From positions 3,348,001-3,412,000 of the forward strand of contig OY751493.1 of assembly GCA_963565915.1 (NCBI GenBank): 64,000 bases of DNA. Reading direction: 5' to 3'. Made by a program: the position numbers and the translations under genes. Source of the DNA: Entoloma clypeatum (Eukaryota > Basidiomycota > Agaricomycetes > Agaricales > Entolomataceae). The notes beneath the pieces are model-generated. The model worked only from the letters and a program-made list of their open reading frames with translations, was not told the origin of the DNA and made no database searches. The first letter of the stretch is position 1. Each line of letters starts with the position of its first letter. Below, in pieces: positions 49,095 to 62,000 of the stretch.

Positions 49095-50513
49095 TCACGT
49101 ATGAGGTGCTATCCTTAAGAAGTGGGCGATCGAGCCTGGATCATAGCGTTGAACACGACTCAGTAACAGAAGCCGAAGCTCATGCACCTTTATACCATCC
49201 TCGGACACCTTCTGCCTTCAAAGTTTTCCACAGACAATCTATTGGATTCTTGTAAAGTGTGCCCGCTAACCTACCATCGGGCGTCCGTAGTGTCGGTTGA
49301 TTGTACATCCTCGTCAGGGCCTGAAAAGTCGTCGTGAACGTTAAACGCCGCATTCACAGAGCTGACTCACTGTGTCCGCAGGTTGCATGACAAGACACTT
49401 GGCAATAGCAGGTAAATGATTGTTTAGTGGATAATATGCGAGTTTGCGTACAACACATGCGCCAGAAACAGAACTACTGGCGAGGAATGTCCATGTGCTA
49501 TCGGCTGGTAGTATGCCATGTTTGACGAGCTGAGTTTTTGTGAAATTATAACTCGGAAGCTGAACCTGGAAGCCGCCGCGTCAGTGCATATTGCCGTTTT
49601 CGCTGGTTACTAACTGAGGAACCCATCGACGTTCGTAGGATTGCCGCGTCTATCCCGCGGACAAGCCCCCTTATTCCTTCTGCACGGAAGATGGTGGAAA
49701 GGGCATCGAAGGAATTTCTATAATAGTGCTGTGCCCCGACAGGGAGAGCAGAAGAATATGCCTGTATTTGTATGGTGAGTTCATGGATGTTTGACACCGA
49801 AGTATGGTCGATCAACCTGCATTCGCGCCTTGATCAGGAACAGTGGGTTTCCCAATGAGGCTGGGGTTCGCTCAGTTTAGGATCCTGAGGTTACCAACCA
49901 TCGCGCACCTCCTACTGCCCCACTAGTTGCACCAGCCAAAACGGAAGTGAATGGCACTTGCTGTCCAGCTGAGAAACCGAAGAGGGTGTTCAAGCCATGT
50001 CTGAAGGGTTCATAGAACCCTTATCATCGTGAATGATGGGTTTAGATTTCAAACAGAAGAAGTAGAGACTCTCACCTAGACGAGAGCCATTCAGAAGAAT
50101 CTAGAGGAAATTACTCAGCGTCAAGTACACATTTCAGAGACCCCCTCACTTGATACGCGTACTAAATTGAAATATCAGCATCGCAAAAGCTCAGGGAACA
50201 TTGCAGGACTGACCGCTGGACCAAGGCCTCGTTGCATACCCCGTATCCCTTCGTTTCTGAATGTCTTCGTCAACACATCCAAAGCACTGTTGTAAACCTT
50301 CACACCACCGCCCTTCGCTAGCTCCCCTTGCAATTGGAGGCGAGTCTTGGCGACCTCAGCGGGATTGGAGACAGTGACCTGGGAATGCAGAGGGTTCATT
50401 TGAGCATGAGCAAAGAATAGTCGTGGGGGGGTGTGTACTGCTAGAGATGCTGCGATGCCGCCAGCGACGAAGCCTTCAACGGTGGAGATTTTGACGGGTT
50501 TCCCTGCAGACAT
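49095..50513 (-). CDS. OAC1: Mitochondrial carrier, oxaloacetate/sulfate type (OAC1-like)
   Basis: An inner-membrane exchanger of the SLC25 family. ATG at 50513 gives 'MSAGKPVKISTVEGFVAGGI'. The first repeat follows with 'TVSNPAEVAKTRLQLQGELA' (P-x-E-x-x-K signature) and 'FRNEGIRGMQRGLGPA'. The second repeat contains 'IKARMQAYSSALPVGAQHYY', 'IFRAEGIRGLVRGIDAAILR' and 'TSMGSSVQLPSYNFTKTQL', which are close to the yeast Oac1 wording. The third gives 'QPADTALTRMYNQP', 'YKNPIDCLWKTFKAEGVRGW' and 'LRIAPHT'. The third-repeat signature P-A-D differs from the usual P-x-(D/E)-x-x-(K/R) at its last position (T instead of K/R follows). About nine exons, several short. A stop right after 'RIAPHT' is early for the family, and the true end may lie in a further exon below 49080. 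Confidence 0.8.
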
Positions 50514-50698
50514 CACGGAGCGTGTCCGAGTGGAAGATCTTTTCGGCAAGGTCGCACATACTGACTTATTTAAATCATGGACTTAGGGGACCTTTCCTTA
50601 TCTCCGTAAGGACATTGCGCCATTACTACTCTCTTGCGCTGGCGAACGAAGAGCAACGACGACCACACCTCGATGACTTGCGCAATCCGGGCGCCGCC

Positions 50699-53600
50699 AT
50701 GAACCACCTCCTCAACATGAGGTCTGTCGTTGCAGTCGCCCTCGTGTCCATTCTCGTTCCCATCGTATTTCGCGTTGTCTCCTCCCCTGTCGTTCTCTTC
50801 ATCGTCTCGCCCCTGATCCTTCTGTTGCTGGCTTGCCTCTTCCTTTCGCTCAACCTCTTCCTCGGACATCTCATCGACAAGAAGGCGGTTCCCAAGGATC
50901 AATTGCAACGCATCACACGTCCTTTCGCCTTCTCGACGCCCGCGGCCTGGCAAGCCGTCCTCACGCGATCACAGTGGTCCCAGAACACTCCTCAATCCTT
51001 CCCTCCGTTATGCCCCGAAACGCCGCTTTTGTCTTCGGCTCTGAATGACATACTCATCATGGTCGTGAGGGACTTTGTACTGACGTGGTACAAGGATCTC
51101 TCTTCATCACCTTCTTTCCCCGTGGCTGTCTCGTCACTTCTGCACGAATCCACGAAGAGGCTTCTTAACAGAGCTGCGGGCATTGACTTGCCTGGGCTGG
51201 TGGTCAAGAAAATTATCCCAAGGATTACAATGCATGTCGAGCAGTTTCGTCAGTCCGAGGTCGCAGTCCGTGGCGCCGGATTGGAACGAAAGTTGACTCA
51301 ATCCGACGAACTCGACCTCCTCCTGGCAAGTGGGTATTCCGGAAAAGGCGCAGGGAAGCTCCATCCAGCCATTGAGAATCTGTCCACCACATTCACGAAG
51401 CAAACGGAGGAGATGCACCTTAGGCAGCTAGTCGAACGGGCGTTACCATATATACTCCCAGAGGCGGAATCGCGAAGTGAGGTCTTGAAGCTTGTCGTCC
51501 GTGAGATCGCTGTATGCACTGTCTTGCAACCTGTCATGGAAATGATAGCGGATCCAGACTTCTGGAATCGATCTATTGACCAGTTGGTATGCCTGTTATC
51601 CGTTTCTGCACCTCCGAATAACTCATTCTGCGCCTAGGCTGGGGCTGCAATTCATCAACAGTACGTTTTCTGGCTTGTTCGTCAGATGTCCTTCGGCTGA
51701 TTCAGACCAGGAAATTGATTACCAAAGTTCGAAATGTCCTAGAAGCACAATCTCCTCGGAAACAGGCACCACCCCAAAGTGCCGCGCTGATATCCACAGA
51801 TCTCATTACTATTCGCACTAATATTCCTCAATTTGAATCATTTCTACGCAGCATCAATCGATGTTCCTCTTTGCTGGATGCGCGAAGATTAAAGAATGAT
51901 ATCGTGGGCGAGATCAGGAGAACTAGGATACTTCTTGGTGCGTTCCGTCAGCATTATGGGGGTGTGATTTGACTTGAATCATCCCGCCAGCGAATCATGA
52001 AAAAGACGAATGGATTGACGGTCAGAAGACGGAGGATGTCGTTGCCTTTCTAGACAGGCTATATACTGCCAAACGCAAGGTTGAAGAACGCATTGTTGTA
52101 TTGGGAGGAGATGAGGGTCATGACTCTGTGTGTATTCATTAATATTCTCAAGGATCCTCACTTACCCTATCCACAGAGGCATTCCACATACCACGAACAC
52201 CAGAAATCCCAGTCGACGTTGCGTGATATTCTAGGGAATCCAAGTTCACTCTCCTATTTTATGGAGTTCATGGATCGCCGTCGCCGATCACTGCTCGTTC
52301 AGTTCTGGCTGACAGTAGAAAGCTTCAAGAACCCTCTTGAATCTGTTGATTCTGGTACATCCGATGATGAGGACGACAGGATACAAGACCTTTCTACTCC
52401 TAGCACCATAAAGGAAGACATTTCTATGATCAATGATTTATACTTTTCCCGTTCAGTCCACCCAGCACTCGCCTCCATATCAAAGAAGCATATCGACTTA
52501 ATTCGTGCTTTTGCAGAAAGTCAGGCACCCCCTTCTGCAATTGAGCAACGTAAAGTCCGCAGAAGTGTGATGTTGGCGCAGAGACAAGTTGAGCAAGTCA
52601 TGGAACAGGACTTTGAAGATTTCGAGAGATCAGAATTGTGGTTTCGCGCCATTGGGGACACAGACTTTGGCACTCGTGGTACCTCATCGCATGTATATTC
52701 TTCGACGACAGAACAAAGCCCGTTGGGATATCCTCAAAACGCACCCACTGTCAAGACTAACCATGCAGTACCACGACCTACATTGGATATGGGTTATAGC
52801 CGTGAAATGCAACGGTCAACGAGCTCGACTTCGCAGCGCTCTATCGCCTCGATTGCAACAAGCCCTCCCCCTCGAACCCATACGAGCAACATCGAGGTCT
52901 TGATGTCACCTGCCTCCGATTCCTTGTCAGGGTCGATACGACCTCCCCTTTTTGACGATTCAGAAGATCATCAGCAGAGAGAAGAGGAACAGAGGATGGA
53001 AGCAATTCAAGCAGCTCTCACAGATATTATGGCGTTGGAAGAAGAACAGGGTGATAATCACTCAATAAAAGAGGAAACAACCAGACCCAGCGGCCCCTCC
53101 AAACTGTCCTCCGATCGCGGAAAGTGGCGTGCTGTTCTCGAAGATGATCAAGAGGATGTTGTTGAGGATGGTGCTGATGCTGATGAGGGCAGCCGTCATG
53201 ATTTCTCGGATGGTCACAGATCATATCAACTTGCTGGGCCGGGCGATCTTCAACTCTCCTATGAAATTGCCAGACTAGGTGAAAAGATCACCAACTTAGC
53301 GGCACAAGACCTCATGTTGGATGCACTGATCAAGAAAGCTGAGCTTACTGGCGACACCCAGGAGCTCAAGTTACTGGTTAAATCCAGGTCCTCGATGAAC
53401 AGAGATCTCCGGGAACTCAAATTTCAGAAGCTGCAATACGAGCAGCAAGAGTCTGCAAACCGTCTCTTTTCAGATCGTACAAACGTCGCCATTCTCAGCT
53501 CAACAGTCGGCGATGAAGATGGCAAGTCTGTTGTTCGGTATCTTATCGAAATCCAACAACTTGCACCAGATGGAACCCATGCCTCAGGCTGGGTCGTTGC

Positions 53601-54816
53601 ACGGCGTTATAATGAATTCTTCAATCTACATAACAAATTGCGAGAACGATATACACTTGTCCGGGGCTTGGATTTTCCGGGTAAACGACTTGTGACCTCG
53701 CTTTCTGGCAGCTTTTTGGATACGCGGAGAATTGGTTTGGAGAAATATCTACAGGTAGGAGGTCGATGGTTCTTATTCTGACAATGGCTTACGTTATTTT
53801 TAGAATGTCATCGCTATTCCTGTCGTGTGTGAAAGCAACGAACTTCGGTCCTTCCTCTCCCGAGACTCCCCCTTCGTCGCCTCAGACACACAAACGAGCA
53901 CCTCGGAATCCTCGTCCTTCTCTGGAACTGATCTTGTCCGCAATGTCTATCGTTCCTTTGCAGAAAGCATCGACGATATGTTCTTTGGCCCATCCATGCT
54001 GGATGTCATGATTCAACGGCTGACGCGGCAGGCAGCTGAATTTGCTGGGATCGTTGGAACGGCTGTCAACGACGAAGACCTTGTTGCTCAGGCATTAAAT
54101 GCGGCTGGAAAGTTCAGCCCTGATGTAACACTCTTGCAACTCTCTGGCGATCTAAAGCCCATCGACGGGGAGACCAGTACGTCCACGTTTTCGGCTCCTA
54201 TATGTGACCTGGTCTTGGCCGTGTTTGAGCTCGACAAGAAGAATAATTGGCTACGGCGGCAAGCAATTGTGATCATTCTCCAACAAGTTTTCGGTGGAAC
54301 GATTGAACGGTCAGGCGTTTGCATTGTGTGACACACTCAGCTCTTATGACATTGCTGCGGTCAGGAAAATCCGAGATCACATCAAGTCCTTCTTGGAAGA
54401 GCAGCGCCTGCTCTCATTTGTCAAGCTTTTCCGCGACTCACTCTGGCCAGGTGGAAAGCTTCGATCTCCACCGATGCCCCGCACAGTTGAGGAAAAACTG
54501 CGTACTCGGGATGAGGCGAACAGGAAGTTATCGTCACTAGTTCCTGGTATGATTGTACAGGATATTTGGATGCGAACTAATGATCACCCTTCATGCTCTC
54601 AGATTTAGCTGCGAATATGATCGGTCGTTCTAATGCACGTCGCGGAGCACGCCGAATGTTCGCAGTCCTACAAAATCGGCGTTTGAATCAGCATATTGCA
54701 TATACCATCATGGACGAAGTGCGTCGGGTCTTTATGATTCAGGCCTCGATTCTCAACTCTCTCAGGCATTTGCAGCACTATTTCCGGAGTCTAGTACCAA
54801 CCCGGTCCATCTTTAA
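50699..54816 (+). CDS. MDM1: Mdm1-type sorting nexin (PXA, RGS-like, PX and nexin-C domains)
   Basis: Mdm1/SNX13/14/25 proteins tether the ER to the vacuole or lipid droplets. ATG at 50699 starts 'MNHLLNMRSVVAVALVSILV', followed by a hydrophobic hairpin ('VVLFIVSPLILLLLACLFLS') that would sit in the ER. The PXA domain reads 'SALNDILIMVVRDFVLTWYK' and 'LHPAIENLSTTFTKQTEEMH'. The RGS-like domain is 'TLRDILGNPSSLSYFMEFMD' and 'SLLVQFWLTVESFKNP'. Acidic and coiled segments lead to the PX domain ('WVVARRYNEFFNLHNKLRER' and 'GLDFPGKRLVTS'), which binds phosphoinositides. The nexin-C part ends 'RLNQHIAYTIMDE' joined to 'AFAALFPESSTNPVHL'. Introns cluster at 51582-51720, 51945-51990, 52127-52175, 53755-53803 and in the 3' end. 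Confidence 0.92.
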
Positions 54817-54860
54817 TGTTTCTCGTGTCATTCCATTCTTCTGTGTTCTATGCTCGCTCT

Positions 54861-56719
54861 TCATTGTACTTCCTTTCCGCCATCTAACATTATTGTATCA
54901 CTTAGTCCCTTTACGCTAGCATTATCTGGTGATATCTTGATGGTTGTCTGCTGCTCACTTGAACTTTCTACTAGTTCGAATTTCATTTTTGCTTGTTTTT
55001 GTCTTCGAGGTATCATGGCTGAGGATGCGGTCGGGTCATCATAACTAATACTGTCAGTCAACTGGGGCTGACATGAATAACACATTTTCTCTACGTACAT
55101 CTTGATTGCATGGAGTATAAATCCCCCAGAGCCAGATGTGACCATTGTTGGGTGCGTCCGTCCAGGCAATACCTGATACCGACGCAGCCAAGCCTCGGTG
55201 ATGGAGGGGCAGAGGTAGTGCGAGATAGCTCGCATCCTTGTTTGTAAATCTGCCAAAATCTACGTCAAATTGTCAATGACAGCTTGCTACGCACGAAAGC
55301 ATAAGTTACCTGTACATGAGGGCTATGTACGACGATGGATGAGGAACCTGCTAGATATGGAGCCAGTTTCTCGAGAATAGACCATGGGTCATATTCGCTG
55401 GCAATTATAAGTCTAATATTCAAACATCAACAACCCGATCTTCGTCTGAAGTGGGAGGCACCTACGAGTCGAATTCTCCGCTGAACAACTCCTCCCTTGT
55501 ATTTGCTAAGGTGGCAGAGACCGCCTTGCGTTTGTTCAGTCGTGACTTTTGTCTTTCGGACTTGATTTGGTCGGCAGGGATGTCGGAGGGTGGTGTAACT
55601 AACAATGCATGAGATAACAACAATCATGGGAGGACAAGAAACTCACGAGGAGTGTAATCCTCGTCTGATGTAGCCCAGTTCAAAGACGCGAGTACACCGG
55701 ACGTTATTTCTGGCTTAAAATTCATATTCACCATCACTGGATATGCCGGAGGCGAATCCGTGTCGCAAATGGTTATGAGCTGACCTTCTCCTAGAATGAA
55801 TGAGTCATTTGATACATTTGAGAACGAGGAAAGATTCATTTGCGGACCTCCCATGCGTTCCAAAATTGCAGAGACGACAAGCCCTGACGCGTCATCGACT
55901 GCAAGATACCTACCCCCTGGACGTATATTGGACAGATTGAGTATTTGAGATAAAGAATCTGGGCGAATATCACGGATGCGATTCTGATCCTTGTTGAACC
56001 AGTATTCGCAGACGTTGAAGAGCGTCGGCTCTATCGTGGTAAATGATTTTGAGTACCTGTATTAGTTCAGTCAACTTTCTGTCAAGAAACGACATGACGT
56101 ACTTTGCTTCCTTTCGTTTTTTATATTTTTCTTTGCTGTATTCAGTTTTCAGTGAATAGTTCGCATGTTGCTCAATCTGTTTCTTAATGATGTCCTGCAT
56201 CCATGAGTGCATTTTCAGTTTAGGGGCAAATCAGAGAGATATATGACGTGTGCCTACCGACACATGAACACCAGATACTTTCAGTTTCTGTATTTCATCT
56301 ATGGTCAAGGGTTGCACAAACTCGCCATCATTTATGAGTTCGTTAGTGGCATCGGTATCCCCTTCAAACCAGCATTTAGCGACGAAGCCCCATTGTAATA
56401 TTTCGGAAGGCCATACCAACTTCTTGGAGAGTACGGGGGAGCATGACCTTCAACTTTTTGTCCTCCATCTCGTACGTTAATCCGTAAGGTTGATCCATGA
56501 GTTCATTGGCATAGAAAGCGCCAACCCTTCCGACGGTCACTGTGCTGGACTGGTATCGGCCACGTATCTCGGACAATGTGCAAGATCATACGAGTCTTTC
56601 TCGACTTTGACAGGCTTGACGTCGCCATTGGGGAGTTTTAACAGAACAGTATGCCCTGGTTGTATGGTTGAGTCCCTTATCACATCCTTTGGGCGAGGAG
56701 AGGCATCGCAACTGTTCAT
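54861..56719 (-). CDS. TRM6: tRNA (adenine-58-N1) methyltransferase non-catalytic subunit Trm6/Gcd10
   Basis: Pairs with Trm61 to make m1A58 in tRNA, including initiator tRNA-Met. From ATG 56719: 'STIQPGHTVLLKLPNGDVKP', then 'TVTVGRVGAFYANELMDQPY', 'VMLPRTLQE', 'TNELINDGEFVQPLTIDEIQ', 'DIIKKQIEQHANYSLKTEYS', 'EPTLFNVCEYWFNKDQNRIR', 'GGRYLAVDDASGLVVSAILE' and 'SGVLASLNWATSDEDYTP'. The C-terminal part has 'LADLQTRMRAISHYLCPSIT', 'EAWLRRYQVLPGRTHPTMV' and 'SGSGGFILHAIKMY'. All are in family order. The normal protein would end soon after 'IKMY'; the frame stays open to 54861, giving an extra tail of about 65 residues, so an intron or earlier stop is possible. About eight introns. Confidence 0.9.
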
Positions 56720-56783
56720 GCCGGTGGTTGTGTGAGGAACGAATCAACTCGAACATCAAATTTCTTGGTCGATCACTCTTTCA

Positions 56784-58844
56784 ATGACAGATTCTGACGT
56801 GCAAGCGGTGGGCAACATCCCACATCCAAAAACCATCTTGCCAGACAAGCTATCCCATCTGATCACCGCTTTCCTACCATCTCAATCCCCGACCGCTCGA
56901 TCCAAGGCATACCTCACCTTATCCGCGTTTTGTCAAGGCGTCAGGAGCTCATCTGCTAACGGGGAAAATGATCTTCGCCAAGAAACATTGGTCAAGGCTT
57001 TCGGTCCCTTGGTCACCTCTCGACTCGCGGATACAGATGAGAACGAGCTTCTGGCGAGCATCTCGTTCTTAACTGCTCTCTTTCAGGTGGACGGGGAATC
57101 CGCCACTGCTATATTTCAACAAGATGGAGTATTGGAGGCAATTATGGACAGCGTCGACCTTAACCCATCTTGGCAGTTAGCTGAGAACGTCGCACATCTT
57201 CTATCCCAAGCCTGCGGGCACAAAGCCTGTCGCACAATCTTGACGTCACAAGCAGTTCAGTGGCTTGAATTCGCATCGCGCAGTTCGTCCGACCAGAATC
57301 TACGTGCGGGCGCCGTTGCTGCGCTCATAAAGCTTTCCAAAGGTTCAGTTGCGGATCGCACAGAGGCACTGGGGGAGGCGAATCAAGAAAAGGATGACTT
57401 TGTTGAAGGGATGACAAGCAGGGATGCAGATCTCGCTGCCGCCATGAAAGAAATCATACTTTCTGGTGGCAATCAGACATCGACTACTGATGCTGTTGAA
57501 GGTTTAGCGTATCTCAGTATTGACTCGGAGATCAAGGAGGCTCTATCCAAAGATACCACTTTCTTACGACGGCTGTTCGCGCTTGTTCCTCGCCGGAGAA
57601 ATACAGGGGATCTGGCTGAAGTTGCGTCTATTCTGATATACGGAGTGCTTGTCATCATTTCTAATCTCTGCGCATATCGACCACACCTGTCAGAGGAGAA
57701 GGCCCAAGTACAGAGGCTTCGACAGATGGCCAATGCGGCAAAGAATCGAGACGCCTCAACTGACTCATCAGCCCTCGATGATGATGAAAATGTTAGGAAT
57801 AGAATCCGCCGATTAGTCGATTGCGGTCTCCTTGATGTCTTCGCAGCCGCTGTCCACATAGACAGCCCAGGAATTCGGCTCACCTCCAGCAAAGCATTGC
57901 TTGGTATCGTGGTAGACCAACAAAACAGGGGCAAAGTTTTGCAGAGTGGAGGTGCCAAGGTGCTGACAACAATCATAAAACATGCCATCCCAGACTCTGG
58001 TTCGAACTTATCAAAATTGGATCCCTCATATTTTGAGGCAATCCAAGCTTTGGCGAAGCTAGCTATCACAGCCTCCCCTGTTCAAGTGTTTGGGCCGAAC
58101 GAAGGGGCAATGTATGACGCTATTCGTCCTTTGTCTTGTTTGCTTCAAGGAGATTCATCCACCCTTTTACAACAGTTTGAATCCCTGATGGCTTTGACGA
58201 ATCTATCCTCACAAAGCATAGAAATCGCGTCTCGTATCGCAAAGTCTGAAGGCTTGCTGAGCAGACTTGAATTGTTGCTACTCGAAGATCATACCCTGGT
58301 CCGGAGGGCGACAATGGAGCTTCTGTGCAATTTATTAGTCGGATCAGACGAGGTGTTCGAGAGATATGGCGGAGGTGATGATTCCATCATACACAGCACG
58401 AAGTCCAAGTTGCAAGTAGTCCTTGCACTGGCTGATGTCGATGATCTCCCTACGAGGCTGGCGGCGTCTGGTGCGCTCGCTACTCTCACGAGCGCACCCA
58501 CTGCCTGTCATGCCCTTGCCATACTTCAATCGGAGAGACATCGCGTTTTTCCCATTTTCGCTCATCTCATCGATCCTTCGGTAGCGGCTCACGATAAAGC
58601 AACCGACGGAACGGACAATGACACTGAAACGCACCCTGGACTGTGTCATCGAGCGATCGTATGCACGCGAAATATATTTCTTAATATTTCTGACAAGCCG
58701 TTAAGGACGAAAATGATCAAGGAGGCACAAGATGCGAGGCTACTTCAGGCTCTGATAACCTTTGTCAGGGGTGAAAGAGAATCATCGCGTGAACCATTAC
58801 TCCGTCTGGCAAGAGAGGTGCTGAAAGTGATGGTGGATGCATAG
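56784..58844 (+). CDS. SHE4: UNC-45/Cro1/She4-type myosin chaperone
   Basis: A cytosolic chaperone that folds and stabilises myosin motor domains; yeast She4 and basidiomycete Cro1 are the fungal forms. The product is 686 residues of armadillo-like helices, for example 'QETLVKAFGPLVTSRLADTD', 'QDGVLEAIMDSVDLNPSWQL', 'VDCGLLDVFAAAVHIDSPGI', 'ALLGIVVDQQNRGKVLQSGG', 'YFEAIQALAKLAITASPVQV' and 'ESLMALTNLSSQSIEIASRI'. The TPR part of animal UNC-45 is absent, as in fungi. The gene has no intron, unusual for its neighbours. ATG 56784 is the first in frame and lies about 64 bp from the Trm6 start on the other strand. The next gene, 159 bp downstream on the same strand, is a class I myosin, a direct client. 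Confidence 0.93.
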   Translation: MTDSDVQAVGNIPHPKTILPDKLSHLITAFLPSQSPTARSKAYLTLSAFCQGVRSSSANGENDLRQETLVKAFGPLVTSRLADTDENELLASISFLTALFQVDGESATAIFQQDGVLEAIMDSVDLNPSWQLAENVAHLLSQACGHKACRTILTSQAVQWLEFASRSSSDQNLRAGAVAALIKLSKGSVADRTEALGEANQEKDDFVEGMTSRDADLAAAMKEIILSGGNQTSTTDAVEGLAYLSIDSEIKEALSKDTTFLRRLFALVPRRRNTGDLAEVASILIYGVLVIISNLCAYRPHLSEEKAQVQRLRQMANAAKNRDASTDSSALDDDENVRNRIRRLVDCGLLDVFAAAVHIDSPGIRLTSSKALLGIVVDQQNRGKVLQSGGAKVLTTIIKHAIPDSGSNLSKLDPSYFEAIQALAKLAITASPVQVFGPNEGAMYDAIRPLSCLLQGDSSTLLQQFESLMALTNLSSQSIEIASRIAKSEGLLSRLELLLLEDHTLVRRATMELLCNLLVGSDEVFERYGGGDDSIIHSTKSKLQVVLALADVDDLPTRLAASGALATLTSAPTACHALAILQSERHRVFPIFAHLIDPSVAAHDKATDGTDNDTETHPGLCHRAIVCTRNIFLNISDKPLRTKMIKEAQDARLLQALITFVRGERESSREPLLRLAREVLKVMVDA

Positions 58845-59003
58845 ATTTCCTATATATTCTGTAGTATAGTAGTCTTGCAATACTTGAGTCCTGGTAAGCC
58901 GAAGTCCGACCGCGAGTCTTCTGATCGTGCTGCTGCGATTTCCTCACTTCCATCACTACATACATATCGCCACAGTATCGCCAACAGCTGAAGGTTCAGT
59001 AAC

Positions 59004-62000
59004 ATGGTCCGTCATTTTTCAGTAGCAGTCCACGGTCAAAATTCACCACCTTGCACAGGCACAATCAAAGAAGGCGGGGAAGAAAGTGGCTCCCGCCCTC
59101 AAGAAAGCGGGAGGGAAGGGGAAGTTTGCGAAGGTCAAGCAGCCCCTGCAACATGCGACGACGATCTGATATCGAGCTCCACAGGCCGACTGGAAGGAAG
59201 GGTTTAAGAAGAAGCAAGTCGGAGTAGCTGATATGACATTGCTCACCACTATCAGCAACGAAAGCGTCAATGAGAACCTTCAGAAGCGTTGGACGAACGG
59301 AGAAATATACACTTACATTGGAGCAGTTCTGATTTCTGTCAACCCTTTCCGAGGTGTGTATCAGATATGTAGGCAGTCAAGATCTTGACTACCATGGATT
59401 TGCAGACCTTGGTATATACACAGAAGAAACACTCCAAAAGTATCGAGGCAAAAATAGGCTCGAAGTTCCTCCACATGTTTTCGGCATAGCCGAAAGTGCT
59501 TACTACAACATGAATGCCTATCATGAGAATCAGTGCGTCATTATTTCTGGGGAATCTGGCGCAGGGAAAACGGAGGCTGCAAAGCGAATCATGCAATATA
59601 TTGCGGCGGTTTCCGGAGGACAGGACAACAGCATCCAAGAAATCAAAGATATGGTTCTTGCCACAAATCCCTTGCTCGAGAGTTTTGGATGTGCCAAGAC
59701 ACTCCGCAATAACAACTCCAGTCGGCACGTATGTCGATACTCTAATCTACAAACATCACCATTCACCCACTTTTATCTACCTACTGTCTAGGGGAAATAT
59801 CTGGAGATCATGTTCAACACAAATGGTGAACCTGTCGGAGCACAGATTACAAATTACCTCCTTGAGAAGGGTCGCGTCGTTGGTCAGATAGAGAACGAGC
59901 GAGATTTTCATATATTCTATCAGTTTACGAAAGGCGCTTCGAATGAGCAACGAGGTGCGCCGAGAGTCGCTTCATCTTTCATTTACTAAAGGCCTGCAGA
60001 GGTGTTTGGACTTCAAGGTCCTGAATCCTACGTTTATACGAGCGCAAGTCGTTGCTTGGAAGTATCAGATGTCGACGACGTCAAGGATTATCATGACACC
60101 ATTGTGCGTGACTTTCGCGGTCATCTGGTGCTCCCTTCACACGCTTCTACAGAAAGCCATGGGTGTCATTGGTTTGAGCGAGACGGAGCAAACGGAAATC
60201 TTTCGTATGCTCGCAATCATCCTTTGGCTGGGCAATGTTCAGTTTGAAGAGATGGATGACGGAAATTCCGGAATTTCCGATACCAGCGTCACCGATTTTG
60301 TAGCCTATCTGATGGGTGCAAACCCCGCCTCAGTGCAGAAGGTCTTGACATCTAAAGTCGTGGAAACACAGCGTGGCGGACGCCGAGGATCCGTTTACGA
60401 TGTTCCTCTGAATCCAGCACAGGCAGGATCTGGTAGGGACGCCCTTGCAAAAGCTATATACAATAATCTTTTCGAATGGATCGTTTCAAGGATTAACATA
60501 TCTATGAAACCTCGCTCTGCCAGTGCTCATATCATTGGTATTCTTGTAAGTTACTTGGATCTTTTCATTCCCTTGCTATATGTGATTCTTTCTTTATACA
60601 GGACATCTTTGGCTTTGAGATTTTTGAGGTCAGTCCTGCTCAACACGAGTCTTTGGAAGGGCTGATAGTCTTTAGGACAATTCCTTTGAGCAACTCTGCA
60701 TCAATTATGTCAACGAAAAATTGCAACAGATATTTATCGAGCTAACTCTGAAGACCGAGCAGGAGGAATATGTCCGGGAGCAAATCAAATGGACGCCTAT
60801 CAAATATTTCAACAACAAAATTGTCTGCGATCTCATTGAAGAACGTCGACCACCCGGTATTTTTGCGGCGCTGAACGATGCTTGTGCAACTGCCCACGCA
60901 GACCCATCTGCTGCGGACAGTAGCTTCATTCAAAGGACATCAATGTTGTCCTCGAATCCACATTTCGAAGCCCGTGGATCCCAATTTTTGGTCAAGCACT
61001 ATGCTGGCGATGTCATGTACAATGTTGCTGGAATGACGGACAAGAACAAAGATTCGCTCATCAAAGATTTGCTGGATCTCGTTGCCAACAGCGACAACCA
61101 ATTCTTGCAGACGCTGTTCCCTGATCGTCCAGATCCAAATAGCAAAAAGCGTCCTCCAACTGCTGGAGATAGAATCAAAGTCAGTATTACTATACTCTTG
61201 GACGCGCTCATGTTCTCAATGCATTGCTTGCCTGGTCCAGTCATCTGCAAGTGCCCTGGTTGACAATTTGATGCGCGCACAACCATCCTACATTCGTACT
61301 ATCAAACCAAACCAAAACCGCAGTTCTAGCGAATATGATAGCAAGGCAATTCTCCATCAAATCAAGTACCTTGGCTTGCAGGAGAATATTCGAGTTCGAC
61401 GTGCTGGATTCGCCTATAGAAACACGTTTGAGAAAATGGTGGAGCGCTTCTACCTTCTGTCACCGAAGACATCCTATGCGGGTGATTACACCTGGCAAGG
61501 AGACTCAAAATCGGGATGCGAGCAAATACTAGCGGATTGTGGTATACCGAAGGATGAATGGCAGATGGGAGTCACAAAGGCTTTCATTAAAAACCCTGAA
61601 ACAGTGAGTCATTCTTGACAACAAGATTTGGTCGAAGGGCTGACCGTACGCTATTGCAGCTTTTCGCTCTTGAGACTATGCGTGATCAATACTGGCATAA
61701 CATGGCCCGGCGGATTCAGCGCGCGTACCGGAACTATATGCGTTATAAGCATGAATGTGCAAGGCGTATACAGCGCTTCTGGAAGAACAACAAAGAGGGG
61801 CTCGTTTATGCACAAGTCCGTGATTATGGCCACAAGATTCTTGATGGAAGGAAAGAAAGACGACGCTTCAGCCTTCTCAGTTATCGTCGCTTTTATGGGG
61901 ATTACCTTGACCTAAACGGCAAGAGCGCTCTCGGTGAGGAGCTAGCAACGACATGTGGATTAGGGTGTCCGTCCCCTTTTATTTCTTTGTGCGATCATTG

